NCBI RefSeq assembly: GCF_903944925.1
Contig: NZ_CAJATU010000042.1
Span: 186,001 to 250,000, forward strand
DNA from: an uncultured Rhodopila sp.
GTDB taxonomy: Bacteria > Pseudomonadota > Alphaproteobacteria > Acetobacterales > Acetobacteraceae
Length of the DNA: 64,000 nt
Reading direction: 5' to 3'
Shown: piece after piece, positions 17,830 through 27,100 of the stretch
How the letters are laid out: each line of letters starts with the position of its first letter
How positions within the stretch are numbered: the first letter of the stretch is position 1
Notes under the pieces: model-generated
What the model was told of the DNA's origin: nothing
Database searches by the model: none
The model's input: the letters and a program-made list of their open reading frames with translations, nothing else
Made by a program: the position numbers and the translations under genes

Positions 17830-19206
17830 ATGCCTCTGGAGCACATGCCACCGGTTAGGGTGTTGCCTGTCGCCGAACGCCGCCAGGCCGGCCAGGCTTT
17901 GCGTAAAGTCGTCCCGCGCAGCCTGCATGCGCGCTGGACGCCACCCCGCAACCGGCGCGATCCGGTCGATATCCTGATCGAGTCCGGGCGGCATCGCATC
18001 GCGAGTTTGCTGCCGATCAGGTACGATCGTATGCGGGTGTCGCCGTTCACGTTCTTCCGCGGCGCCGCGGCGATCATGGCGGCGGATTTGGCGGACACCC
18101 CGGCCACCGGGATGTGGGTGCAGGCGTCGGGTGACTGCCATCTGGCGAATTTCGGCACCTTCGCCTCGCCGGAGGGGACTCCGGTGTTCGACATCAACGA
18201 CTTCGACGAAACGCTGCCGGCGCCGTTCGAATGGGACGTCAAGCGGCTCGCCGCGTCGTTTGCGGTCGATGCGCGGTCGCGCAACCTGGGCGACAAGACG
18301 GCGACCAACCTCGCGGCACAACTGGTGCAGGCTTATCGCATGCACATGCAGGAACTCGCGCGGCTCGATCCGCTGGAGTCCTGGCGCTCGCGCGTCGATG
18401 TGTCGGTCGTTGTCGGGGCAATCTCCGACGACAAGCTGCGCGACCGGGAGATCAAGCGGCTGCAGGCCGCCGCCGAGGCCGGCAGCAAGGGCTATCCGAA
18501 GCTGGTCGAGAAGGTCAGGGGCGCGTGGCGGATCAAGGAGAAGCCGCCGCTGATCGTCCCGCTGAGCGGCCAGCGGGACGACACGCATGAGATCGTCGCC
18601 CGGACCGCGTTCGCCTCGTACCAACTGTCCCTGCCGGAGGAGCGGCGCATCCTGCTGGACCGCTACGATCTGGCGGATGTTGCGTTCAAGGTCGTCGGTG
18701 TCGGCAGCGTCGGCACGTTCTGCGCCATCGGCCTGTTTGTGACCAAAGACGACCAGACGTTGTTGTTACAACTGAAGGAAGCCCAGACCTCGGCGCTGGC
18801 GCCGTTTGCCGGCCCCAGCATCTATCGCAACCAGGGCCAGCGCGTCGTTGTCGGCCAGCGGATCATGCAGAGCGTGCCGGACGTGTTCCTGGGCTGGACT
18901 CAGGAAACCGGCGACGACCAGCATTGCTACGTCCGGCAACTGAAGGACAGCCGCCTGGCGCTTATCGGCTCCGACCTGGCGGAAGGCGCGCTGCCGTACC
19001 ATGCGACGTTGTGCGGGGTGGCGCTGGCGCGGGGGCATGCGCGATCAGGGGATGCGGCGCGGATTGCCGGGTATCTCGGCACCGGCAATGCGTTCGACGC
19101 GGCGGTGGCGCGGTTCGCGATGGAGTATGCGGCGCAGACCGAGATCGACTGGCGGCTGTTCCTGGAAGCAATCAAGGCCGGGCAGATCGAGGCGCGGGAA
19201 GCGTAA
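17830..19206 (+). CDS. DUF2252 family protein
   Basis: A protein of about 458 residues belonging to DUF2252, a poorly characterised family with a kinase/phosphotransferase-like fold by prediction. Diagnostic stretches are YDRMRVSPFTFFRGAA, ASGDCHLANFGTF, FDINDFDETLPAPFEWDVKRLAAS, VGVGSVGTFC and DQTLLLQLKEAQTS. The GDCHLxNFG and DFDxT motifs resemble the catalytic and metal-binding loops of aminoglycoside phosphotransferase-like enzymes. The start is uncertain: in-frame ATGs lie at 17791, 17830 and 17845. It converges on the dehydrogenase gene with only 3 bases between stops. Confidence 0.87.
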   Translation: MPLEHMPPVRVLPVAERRQAGQALRKVVPRSLHARWTPPRNRRDPVDILIESGRHRIASLLPIRYDRMRVSPFTFFRGAAAIMAADLADTPATGMWVQASGDCHLANFGTFASPEGTPVFDINDFDETLPAPFEWDVKRLAASFAVDARSRNLGDKTATNLAAQLVQAYRMHMQELARLDPLESWRSRVDVSVVVGAISDDKLRDREIKRLQAAAEAGSKGYPKLVEKVRGAWRIKEKPPLIVPLSGQRDDTHEIVARTAFASYQLSLPEERRILLDRYDLADVAFKVVGVGSVGTFCAIGLFVTKDDQTLLLQLKEAQTSALAPFAGPSIYRNQGQRVVVGQRIMQSVPDVFLGWTQETGDDQHCYVRQLKDSRLALIGSDLAEGALPYHATLCGVALARGHARSGDAARIAGYLGTGNAFDAAVARFAMEYAAQTEIDWRLFLEAIKAGQIEAREA

Positions 19207-19209
19207 ATC

Positions 19210-20085
19210 CTACCTCCCTGAGTCCTTCGCAGGGAGTGCGCCGATGGCTGACCAGTCCAGATTTTCGCCGCCATTGGCGAGCAGCGTCAGGAACCGGTCG
19301 CGCAGCAGGCTGGCCAGCGGCAGCGGCACCCGCAGATCGCCAGCGGCAGCCAGGGCAAGGCGAATGTCCTTATACCCCAATGGCGCAGCGAAACCCGCCG
19401 GCTCGAACCGCCGATCGGCGATGAGCCCGCCATAGGTGCGGTAAGCCGGGGCGCTGAACAATGTGGAGGTGAGAAGGTCGAGATAGGCGTGCGCGTCGAC
19501 GCCGCCCTTGCCGACCAAAGCCATGGCCTCGCCCAGCGATTCGATCACCGCAGCGATGAGGAAATTCCCGCTGAGCTTGACCAGGTTCGCAGCCTGCGGA
19601 TCTTCCGACATCACGAAAGTCCGCTGTCCGACGGCGTCCAGCAGCGGGCGGACGCTTTCAATCGCATCCGGCGCGCCCCCGGCCACGACGAACAGCTTCG
19701 CCGCCGCCGCCGCATCCGGTCGGCCGAACACCGGCGCCGAGACGAAACGCTGGCGGCTATCCGCATGCGCCTGCGCAAGCCGCAGCGAAAGCGCGACGCT
19801 GATCGTGCTGCAGGACACGTGAACCGCACCGGGATGGAGGGAAGCCGCAATCCCGTCGGCGCCGAAAACGACGCTTTCAAGCGCATCATCGTCAGCCAGC
19901 ATTGTGATGACAGCCTCACCGGTGCAAGCCTCCGCAACAGTCGCGGCGGCGGTCGCGCCGAGTTCCAGCAGAGGCGCGGTCTTGTCCGCACTACGGTTGT
20001 AAACTGTCACCTGATGGCCGGACTTGACGAGATTGGCCGCCATGGCCGCGCCCATGCGCCCAAGCCCGATGAATCCTGCTCGCAT
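19210..20085 (-). CDS. NAD(P)-dependent beta-hydroxyacid dehydrogenase (3-hydroxyisobutyrate dehydrogenase family)
   Basis: A 291-residue two-domain dehydrogenase. The N-terminal Rossmann motif is GFIGLGRMGAAMAANLVKSGH, followed by VTVYNRSADK, and the C-terminal helical domain carries ANLVKLSGNFLIA, where the lysine is the expected catalytic residue. Relatives include 3-hydroxyisobutyrate, tartronate semialdehyde and 6-phosphogluconate-type dehydrogenases; the substrate is not certain. It is divergent from the class III aminotransferase gene 134 bases away, which is compatible with shared control. Confidence 0.87.
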   Translation of the reverse strand: MRAGFIGLGRMGAAMAANLVKSGHQVTVYNRSADKTAPLLELGATAAATVAEACTGEAVITMLADDDALESVVFGADGIAASLHPGAVHVSCSTISVALSLRLAQAHADSRQRFVSAPVFGRPDAAAAAKLFVVAGGAPDAIESVRPLLDAVGQRTFVMSEDPQAANLVKLSGNFLIAAVIESLGEAMALVGKGGVDAHAYLDLLTSTLFSAPAYRTYGGLIADRRFEPAGFAAPLGYKDIRLALAAAGDLRVPLPLASLLRDRFLTLLANGGENLDWSAIGALPAKDSGR

Positions 20086-20219
20086 CGCTTGCGTTTCTCC
20101 GCTCCGGTTGTCCGAGGTCTGTCACCCTCGCCCGCGTCCGCTGGATATCGCGCCCCGCTCGGGTCCCTTCAACCACTCACGGACATGGTCTAGCCTGACT
20201 CCGGGTCAGGAAAGGGCGG

Positions 20220-21566
20220 ATGATGAGCGATCTCTTGGTGGCGACGGACCAGCGGCACGTGATCCACCCGCTGCATTTCGCCGCGGACAACGCCAACCCG
20301 AAGCTTTTTGTCTCGGCGCAAGGCAGCATCCTGCGCACGGCGGACGGGCGGGAGTATATCGACGGCCTTTCCGGCCTGTGGAACGTCAATATCGGCCATG
20401 GCCGAAAGGAACTCGCCGCCGCCGCCGCGACGCAGATCGAGACCCTGGACTATGCCTCGGCCTATTCCGGGTTCAGCAACGAACCGGCGATCCGGCTGGC
20501 GGAGAAGCTCGTCAGCCTGGCGTACGACACCATGTCCGGCGTCTACTTCACCACCGGAGGGGCGGAATCGAACGAAAGCGCGTTCAAGTTCGCGCGCTAT
20601 TACTGGAAGCGGCTGGGCCGGCCGGACAAGGTGAAGTTCATCTCCCGCCGCTACGGCTACCACGGCGTCACCATGGCGGCCCTCAGCGCCACCAGCCTGC
20701 CCGGCTACCACAAGATGTTCGGCCCGATGGTGCCGGAGTTCCTGCAGGTCGCACCGCCCTACCCCTATCGCTGGCCGGGCAACGGCGATGCCGGCATCGA
20801 AGCGGCGGACGCGGTGGAGGAAGCCATCCTGGCCGAGGGCGCCGGCACGGTGGCCGCCGTCATCGCGGAACCCGTCATGGGGTCGGGCGGCGTCATCGTC
20901 CCGCCGGCAAGCTACTGGCCCCGCCTGCGGCAAATCTGCGATCGGCATGGCGTTTTGCTGATCGCCGACGAGGTTATCACCGGCTTCGGCCGGACCGGGC
21001 AATGGTTCGGCTTGGGCCATTGGGGCGTGCAACCGGACCTGATGTCGTTCGCCAAGGGCGTTACCAGCGGTTACCTGCCATTGGGCGGCGTCATCGTTTC
21101 CAAGGCCATCCACGACGTCATCCTGGACGCTCCGGCGGACGAGAAGTTCATGCACGCCGCCACGTATTCCGGCCATCCGGTGTGCTGCGCCGTGGCGTTG
21201 GCCAATATCGCGATCCTGGAGAATGAGGGCCTGGTCGAACGCGCCCGGGTGCAGGGCGACCGCTTCCGCGCCGGGCTGGAGACGTTGTCGTCGCTGGCCG
21301 CCGTTGGCGAGGTGCGCGGCATCGGGATGCTCGCCGCAATCGAACTGGTGGAGGACAAGGGCAGCAAGGCTCCTGCGAAAGGTCTCGGCGCCCGGGTGGT
21401 GGCGCAGGCTGCCGAACGGGGGTTGCTGTTCCGGTTGCGCGGCGCGGCGGACGGGCCACCGGCGAGCGGCGATACACTATGCTTCGCGCCGCCGCTCAGC
21501 ACGCCGGAGGCGACCCTGGATCGCCTCGTGCAGATCGTCGGCGAGTCGATCCAGGCGGCGATATAG
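20220..21566 (+). CDS. Class III aminotransferase (aspartate aminotransferase/omega-transaminase fold)
   Basis: A 448-residue PLP enzyme. Visible motifs: DGLSGLWNVNIGHGRKE, VYFTTGGAESNESAFKFAR (phosphate-binding region), SRRYGYHGVTMAALS, GVLLIADEVITGFGRTGQWF with the PLP-contacting aspartate, and the Schiff-base lysine K279 in SFAKGVTSGYLPLGG. The pattern fits the omega-amino acid:pyruvate or taurine/beta-alanine transaminase branch rather than acetylornithine transaminase, but the substrate is not resolved. A second ATG is one codon later. The dehydrogenase opposite and gamma-glutamyltransferase after it suggest amine or amino-acid catabolism. Confidence 0.9.
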   Translation: MMSDLLVATDQRHVIHPLHFAADNANPKLFVSAQGSILRTADGREYIDGLSGLWNVNIGHGRKELAAAAATQIETLDYASAYSGFSNEPAIRLAEKLVSLAYDTMSGVYFTTGGAESNESAFKFARYYWKRLGRPDKVKFISRRYGYHGVTMAALSATSLPGYHKMFGPMVPEFLQVAPPYPYRWPGNGDAGIEAADAVEEAILAEGAGTVAAVIAEPVMGSGGVIVPPASYWPRLRQICDRHGVLLIADEVITGFGRTGQWFGLGHWGVQPDLMSFAKGVTSGYLPLGGVIVSKAIHDVILDAPADEKFMHAATYSGHPVCCAVALANIAILENEGLVERARVQGDRFRAGLETLSSLAAVGEVRGIGMLAAIELVEDKGSKAPAKGLGARVVAQAAERGLLFRLRGAADGPPASGDTLCFAPPLSTPEATLDRLVQIVGESIQAAI

Positions 21567-21627
21567 GTGCGAACGCGACTTGGCTGGACGAAACGCACGA
21601 ACTTGGCGCTTCGGCTTGGCATTATCC

Positions 21628-21700
21628 GTCATGGCCGGACCTGGTGCTTCCGTTTCCGGCATCGCAAGTCGTGGATGGCGGGACCAGGTCCGGCCATGAC
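21628..21700. repeat. 18-bp perfect inverted repeat over the ggt start codon
   Basis: GTCATGGCCGGACCTGGT at 21628-21645 is the exact reverse complement of 21683-21700, with a 37-base loop. The second arm contains the ATG (21696-21698) proposed for gamma-glutamyltransferase. Intergenic palindromes of the GTCATGGCCGG...CCGGCCATGAC kind are, from memory, very common as dispersed REP-like elements in alphaproteobacterial genomes. A transcript crossing it could fold and hide the start codon. Confidence 0.85.
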
Positions 21701-23438
21701 ACCGAGGCGACGTAGTTACGCGGCCTGCGTTTCCGCCCTGCTGGCGATCGGCCCCGCGCCGCTACCCGCCCGTGCCGCTTCGCTACCGCCCACCGAATCC
21801 ACCACCGGTCTCGTGGTCTCCGCCCAACGCCTCGCGGCGGAAGCCGGCGTTGACATCCTCCGCCAGGGGGGCAACGCCATCGATGCCGCTGTTGCCGTCG
21901 GATATGCCGAGGCGGTGGTCAATCCTTGCTGCGGCAATATCGGCGGCGGCGGATTCCTCACCGCACACCTGGCCGGCGGCCGCGATACCGTCGTGAATTT
22001 CCGGGAAACCGCGCCCGCCGCTGCCAGCCGCGACATGTATCTCGGCCCGGATGGCCAACCGGTGCACGGCGCCAGCCTGTTCGGCTGGAAGGCGGTCGCG
22101 GTGCCCGGCACGGTGCTGGGCCTCGACACCGCCCTGGCGAGATACGGCACCTTGCCCCGCGCGACGGTCATGGCGCCCGCCATCCGCCTTGCCCGCGACG
22201 GGTTCGTGCTGACGGCGGCCGATGCGGCGGTGCTGCACTTCGGCGCCCCGCTGCTGCGGCGCAACCCCGACGCCGCAGCGATCTTCCTGCACCCCGATGG
22301 CACGCCGATGGGCGTCGGCGAGACGCTTCGGCAACCTGCCCTGGCGGAGACGTTGCAAGCGATCGCGGACCACGGACCGGACGCATTCTACACCGGCGCG
22401 ATCCCCCGGGCGGTGGAGAAAGCCTCGCGCGACGGCGGCGGGATGATCACGGCGGCCGATTTTGCCGCCTATCGGATCGCCGAAGCGGAGCCGCTGCGCT
22501 GCAGCTACCGCGGTTCGGTCGTCGTGTCCGTGCCACCGCCATCCTCCGGCGGAACGGCGCTGTGCGAGACCCTGAACATCCTGGAAGCCTACGATCTGCG
22601 CGGCCTGGGCTTCCATGGCGCCGAAGCCGTGCACCTGATGACCGAAGCCCTGCGGCTGGCGTTCTTCGACCGCGCGACCTATCTCGGCGACCCGGACTTC
22701 GTCCGGATGCCGCTTCAGCGGCTGCTGTCGAAGGATTACGCGGCGCGCCTGCGCGGCCAAATCGTCAACCAGGCGACATCATCCGCCAGCCTCGGCCCGG
22801 CCATCCCGCCGCCTGTCGAGAATCCGGAAACCACCCACTACTCAATCCTCGATCGTCTTGGCAACGCGGTCTCGGTCACCACCACCATCAATGGCGCGTT
22901 CGGTGCCGGCGTGATGGCGGCCGGCTTTCTGTTGAACGACGAGATGGACGACTTCATGGTCAAGCCCGCCGCGGCGAACCAGTTCGGACTGGTGCAAGGC
23001 GAGGGCAACGCAATCGCGCCGGGGAAGCGGCCACTGTCCTCGATGGCACCGACAATCGTGCTGAAGGACGGGGCCGTGACGATGGTTGCCGGCTCCCCCG
23101 GCGGTCCGCGGATCATTACCGCGACGCTGGAGGCGATCCTGAACGTGATCGACTACGGGATGAATGCTCAGGAAGCGGTGGATGCGCCACGGCTGCACCA
23201 TCAATGGGAACCGGATGTGCTATACGCCGAACAATTCGCCCTGTCGCCGGATACCAGGGCGCGACTGGAGCGGATGGGATACCGGATCGAGGAGCAGCGG
23301 CCCTGGGGCGCGGTGGCGCTGATCGCGGCGGGGGGCGCGGAACCGGGTGCGGCTTCGGCCGGGTCCGTCGCGCCGAAGGGCGCGTATTACGGGGCCAGTG
23401 ATCCGCGACGCCCGTCCGGGGCGGCGTTGGCCCCATAG
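21696..23438 (+). CDS. ggt: Gamma-glutamyltransferase (glutathione hydrolase), periplasmic
   Basis: A 580-residue proenzyme with a signal peptide (MTPRRRSYAACVSALLAIGP..ARA). It would hydrolyse or transfer the gamma-glutamyl group of glutathione. Family marks are VVSAQRLAAEAGVDILRQGGNAIDAAVA, NIGGGGF, NFRETAP, and the autocleavage site in NPETTHYSI, where T379 becomes the N-terminal nucleophile of the small subunit. Downstream are LSSMAPTIVLKDG and GSPGGPRII, which form the substrate pocket. Total length is as usual for the family. The start lies in an 18-bp inverted repeat; translation could also begin upstream in frame, but the signal peptide favours 21696. Confidence 0.92.
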   Translation: MTPRRRSYAACVSALLAIGPAPLPARAASLPPTESTTGLVVSAQRLAAEAGVDILRQGGNAIDAAVAVGYAEAVVNPCCGNIGGGGFLTAHLAGGRDTVVNFRETAPAAASRDMYLGPDGQPVHGASLFGWKAVAVPGTVLGLDTALARYGTLPRATVMAPAIRLARDGFVLTAADAAVLHFGAPLLRRNPDAAAIFLHPDGTPMGVGETLRQPALAETLQAIADHGPDAFYTGAIPRAVEKASRDGGGMITAADFAAYRIAEAEPLRCSYRGSVVVSVPPPSSGGTALCETLNILEAYDLRGLGFHGAEAVHLMTEALRLAFFDRATYLGDPDFVRMPLQRLLSKDYAARLRGQIVNQATSSASLGPAIPPPVENPETTHYSILDRLGNAVSVTTTINGAFGAGVMAAGFLLNDEMDDFMVKPAAANQFGLVQGEGNAIAPGKRPLSSMAPTIVLKDGAVTMVAGSPGGPRIITATLEAILNVIDYGMNAQEAVDAPRLHHQWEPDVLYAEQFALSPDTRARLERMGYRIEEQRPWGAVALIAAGGAEPGAASAGSVAPKGAYYGASDPRRPSGAALAP

Positions 23439-23451
23439 CGGACAGGCTTCG

Positions 23452-24105
23452 GACTGGGTTGACGCGCCGCCTTACGTCGTCACGCCGATCATCAATCCGT
23501 CGCGCTATCGGTCGAGGTATGCGCAGTACCGCGATTTCGAGATCACCAATCGCCACAATACCAACCACATCCAGGTGCGGACCAACCAAGAGAACAGGCA
23601 CAAGGAAAATCTGATCAATCTCGGCGTCTCCCGGCTGCCGCCCGACTGAAAATACATGGCGTGGATCGAGTTCGCGCGCGCCGATAGCGTTGAAGAAACC
23701 ATCCGTCAGCTTCAGCATTTCAGCGTCGTGCGGATGAGGGCCTTGTCGCGCAGCGGATGCGCGGCGGCGGCACTATGCCCGATCCTGTCGGTGCCTATGG
23801 CGTGGGGCACCCGGGCTATGCCCGGGCCTGCCGCCACGACGCCCGGGACCATCTCGGCGGGCTGATCGATTCCGGCATCGTCGGTTCCGCCGACAGATGG
23901 CGCACGGCCTGATTGGCGAGATGGCGCGCAGCCTCAGTCCCGAAATCCTCCGCGAATGCCCCCCTATGCGGCATGGTGCTTTGAGTGGGAGGCGCGGGCC
24001 GAGGCGTATATCAAGCGCAATATCGGCTTCGTCGACGGTCCGCTGCTGCCTTTCTTCCACGGTTCGACGAGCAAGCGCGGCTACAACAATCGGACCGAGA
24101 TCCTC
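23452..24105 (+). pseudogene. Degraded glycosyltransferase-like gene, cut off at the defence-type module
   Basis: At least five fragments of one protein follow each other over 650 bases in shifting frames. Fragment 1 (23452-23646) reads DWVDAPPYVVTPIINPSRYR...NLINLGVSRLPPD and ends at a TGA (23647-23649) where I remember homologues having Trp. The same frame continues with YMAWIEFARADSVEETIRQLQHFSVV. Frame 0 has GHPGYARACRHDARDHLGGLID up to 23912. Frame 2 has MAHGLIGEMARS from 23897. Frame 1 has WEARAEAYIKRNIGFVDG and RGYNNRTEIL up to about 24105. The family appears to be a glycosyltransferase-like protein of about 300 residues seen in Acetobacteraceae (from memory). The remnant stops exactly at the methylase stop codon. 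Confidence 0.78.
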
Positions 24106-27100
24106 TCACGCACGCTCCGCAAGCCAATGCCGTCCGGCAAACGGATCGTACTGCCGGCAGAACGCCTCCGCCCCCAGCCGATGCACCGCATCGAACGCAT
24201 CCAGGCAAAGGGCCGGTGCGTCGGGCCAGGAGCGGTGGCTGAAACCGCCCAGCAGATGCCGGTAAGCCAACCGGTCCAATCCGTAGGCGTCGGCGACCAC
24301 GGCATCGATCTGCGCCCGCAACTGCGGCGGCGCCGCGGACTCCGGGCGCTCCCCGCCAATCAATGCGCGCCACAGCGCGTCGAACCCGGCATGCATGCAG
24401 GACAGCCGCTGCGCCGCGCGCGCCAGGAACCGCCGCTGCGCTTCGCCCAGATCCGGCATCGGCAGCGCGTCCAGTATATACAGGCTGAGATGCGTCGCCG
24501 CCTTCTGCCGCACCAGCCAGTCGAACGGAAACGCATTGAACACCGCGCATAGCGCCAGGGCATTGGCCATAGCCCGCGCCTGCGGGGCTTTCTCCACCGT
24601 TGCGGTGTGGCCGAACACGCTGCCGGGCGGCGCGATGCAGGCGATCATCGTGCGCTCGTTGGTCGCCTGCGCGATGTCGCGAAACACCAGGCGATAGTGA
24701 CCCGCCGCCGCCGCGATGGCGGCCCGGATCGATCCGCTTTCTACGCTGTGGCGCGGCGCGGTGCCCCGGATATCGGTATATTGATGAAACGTTTTCCCTT
24801 CATGCAGCACCAGGTCGCCAACCCCCGGCGGCAGGAAGCAACGCGCATCCCCGGTCATATGCAGATCCCGGCCGAACCGGATGCGATGCCGCGCGCACCA
24901 CGCGCCCAAACGTTCCGGTTGCGCGAACATCCGTTGCGCAATCGCCTGATCGGCCTTGCCGCGCAACTCCAGCGGCGTCAGCGCGTCCCCGCCCGTCCCT
25001 GCCAGGAACGGCCGATCATACACCATGATCCTTTGGGCATCCGCCGCGTCCTCCATCCGCTCCAGGTAGAATCCGCAGCGGAACGACGCCGTCGGACCCG
25101 GCCGGTGCGCCACGATCAGGTCGAACTTGAACCGGCTGTCGATATCGAAAACGCGGCGGCGGTTCTCGAACGACAGGCACCAGGCCAGCGCGGTTTCCTG
25201 TAGATACAGCCGCCTGACGCCCGTCGTGCCTTCGTTGGCGTGGAAGGCCGACGGCATCAGCACGCCAACCGATCCGCCGCGAGCCGCAAGCTCCAGGTTC
25301 CGCTCCGCAAACAAACGGAAAAGATCGAGATTGCCGGCCGTCGAATCGGCACCTGCGCTGACCCGCTGATGGCGGTACAGGCGATGCGCGATGGCCTTCA
25401 GGCGATCGAAGCCGAGCCGGTAGGCTGCGAACGCGGCGGCCGCATCCGGACGCGCCAGCACCGCCTGTTCGATCCGCATGCGTTCCGTCCGGCTGCTAGC
25501 CTCCAGCACCGCCGGATCGTAGTCGGCGACGAAATCCTTGGTGTTGTGCTGCACCACGTCCCAGGGCGGATTGCCCAGCACGGCGGCAAATCCGTCCGGG
25601 AACACCTCCGGGAAAACCAGGTCCCAGGCCACGGCATCGCGCCCGGCCTCCAGCAACGCTGCCTGCCGCGCGGTGGGGCGCGCGGGCCAGGCGCCACGAT
25701 CCGCGACCTGCGCCGCCAGCGCCAGCCATTCGTCGTCGGCATCCCGTTCACGCAACATCGCCGCACCGGACCAGGCGCGGGCGAGCTGCCGCAGCGGATG
25801 CAGCACCGAGTCCAGCCGCGCCTTGGCGGCGGCCTTTGCCGCCAGATCCGCGATGTCCCGGCCGATAGTGGCATCCATCTCCGCCACCAGCCGGCGCACA
25901 CGCTCCAGGCCGGCGTCCAGGCGCGCCGAAACGCCGCGGGCCAGCAGCGGATCGAGCGGCCCGCCGGTAACCGGCAAGCTCGATAAGGACTCAAAGAACG
26001 GTCCGGTCAGGGCATCGCCATGCAGCAGCCGATGATCGAGGAATGTCAGCGGCAGGCCCTCGGCATAGGACTCCAGCCAGAGCGACACCCTGGCCAGTTC
26101 CACCGCCAGTTCGTTCCGGTCGACCCCGTACAGGCAATGCACCGCCACCAGCCTGCGGCAAATCGCCCGGGCGCGGGATTCGGCATAGAAGCGGCTCGGC
26201 AGATAGGCCGCGATGCTGTTGTCCGGATCGGGCAGCGCGGCGATGCGGTCGTGCAGCCCGCGTTCGTCGCACAGCCGGCAGGCGGCCAGCAGCGCCTCGC
26301 CCAGATGGCGGCAGGCTTCGACCAGGAAATGCCCGCTGCCCATCGCCGGATCGACGATCTTCAAGGTCAGCAGCGCCGCGGGATGCGGGTCGTCCGGCGG
26401 CGACAGCGCGGCGATCTTCGCATCCAGCGTCTCGCGCACCAGGAAGCGAACGAATTCATGCGGCGTATAGAACGAACCGCTCGCCTTGCGGCCCGGCCCG
26501 GCACGCAGGAAGAACCGCCCGGCCCGGATGCCGCCATCCCCCGCCGCCACTACCGCCTCGCGCTTGCCACGGCGCAGCCGGACCATCGGTTCGGCGGCGA
26601 TCGACGGTTCCTGCTCCAACAGCGCCTCATAGACGCGGCCGAGATCCTCGACGTCCAGCGATCCGTAATGCACGCGCACCCGTTCGCCGTCCGGCGCCCG
26701 GATCCAGATCAGGCGGTCGAGCAGGATCGCCACGGCGGCGTCGCCCCAGGACAGGCCGTCGAGCACCGGCATCGCCGCCGCCCCGAACAGCGCGCCGCCC
26801 AGCGGGGCGATCCGCAACTCGGAACACGACAGCCCGTCGCGGCAGCAGGCGAACAGCAGGCGCAGCCCGCTTTCCAGCATCGTCCCGGTGTCGTGCCCAT
26901 GGTCGAGATGCCGCCGCACCAGCGGTCCGAGCGCACGGTTCGGCGACAGCGCCAGCCGCCACAGCCGGGTGGAGGCGAAGCCGAAGCCGGTTTCGCCGGG
27001 GCTTTCCAGCTTCAGGATGAACAGCAGCCGGTAGACCAGCACCAGCCCTTCCCGCCACAGCGCCGCCGCGCTGAAAGCGCTCCGGTCATCGGCCCGCTCA

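Noticed and set aside
21567-21695. Upstream in-frame start for gamma-glutamyltransferase
   Set aside because: It would add 43 residues in front of a good signal peptide, which would then be internal.
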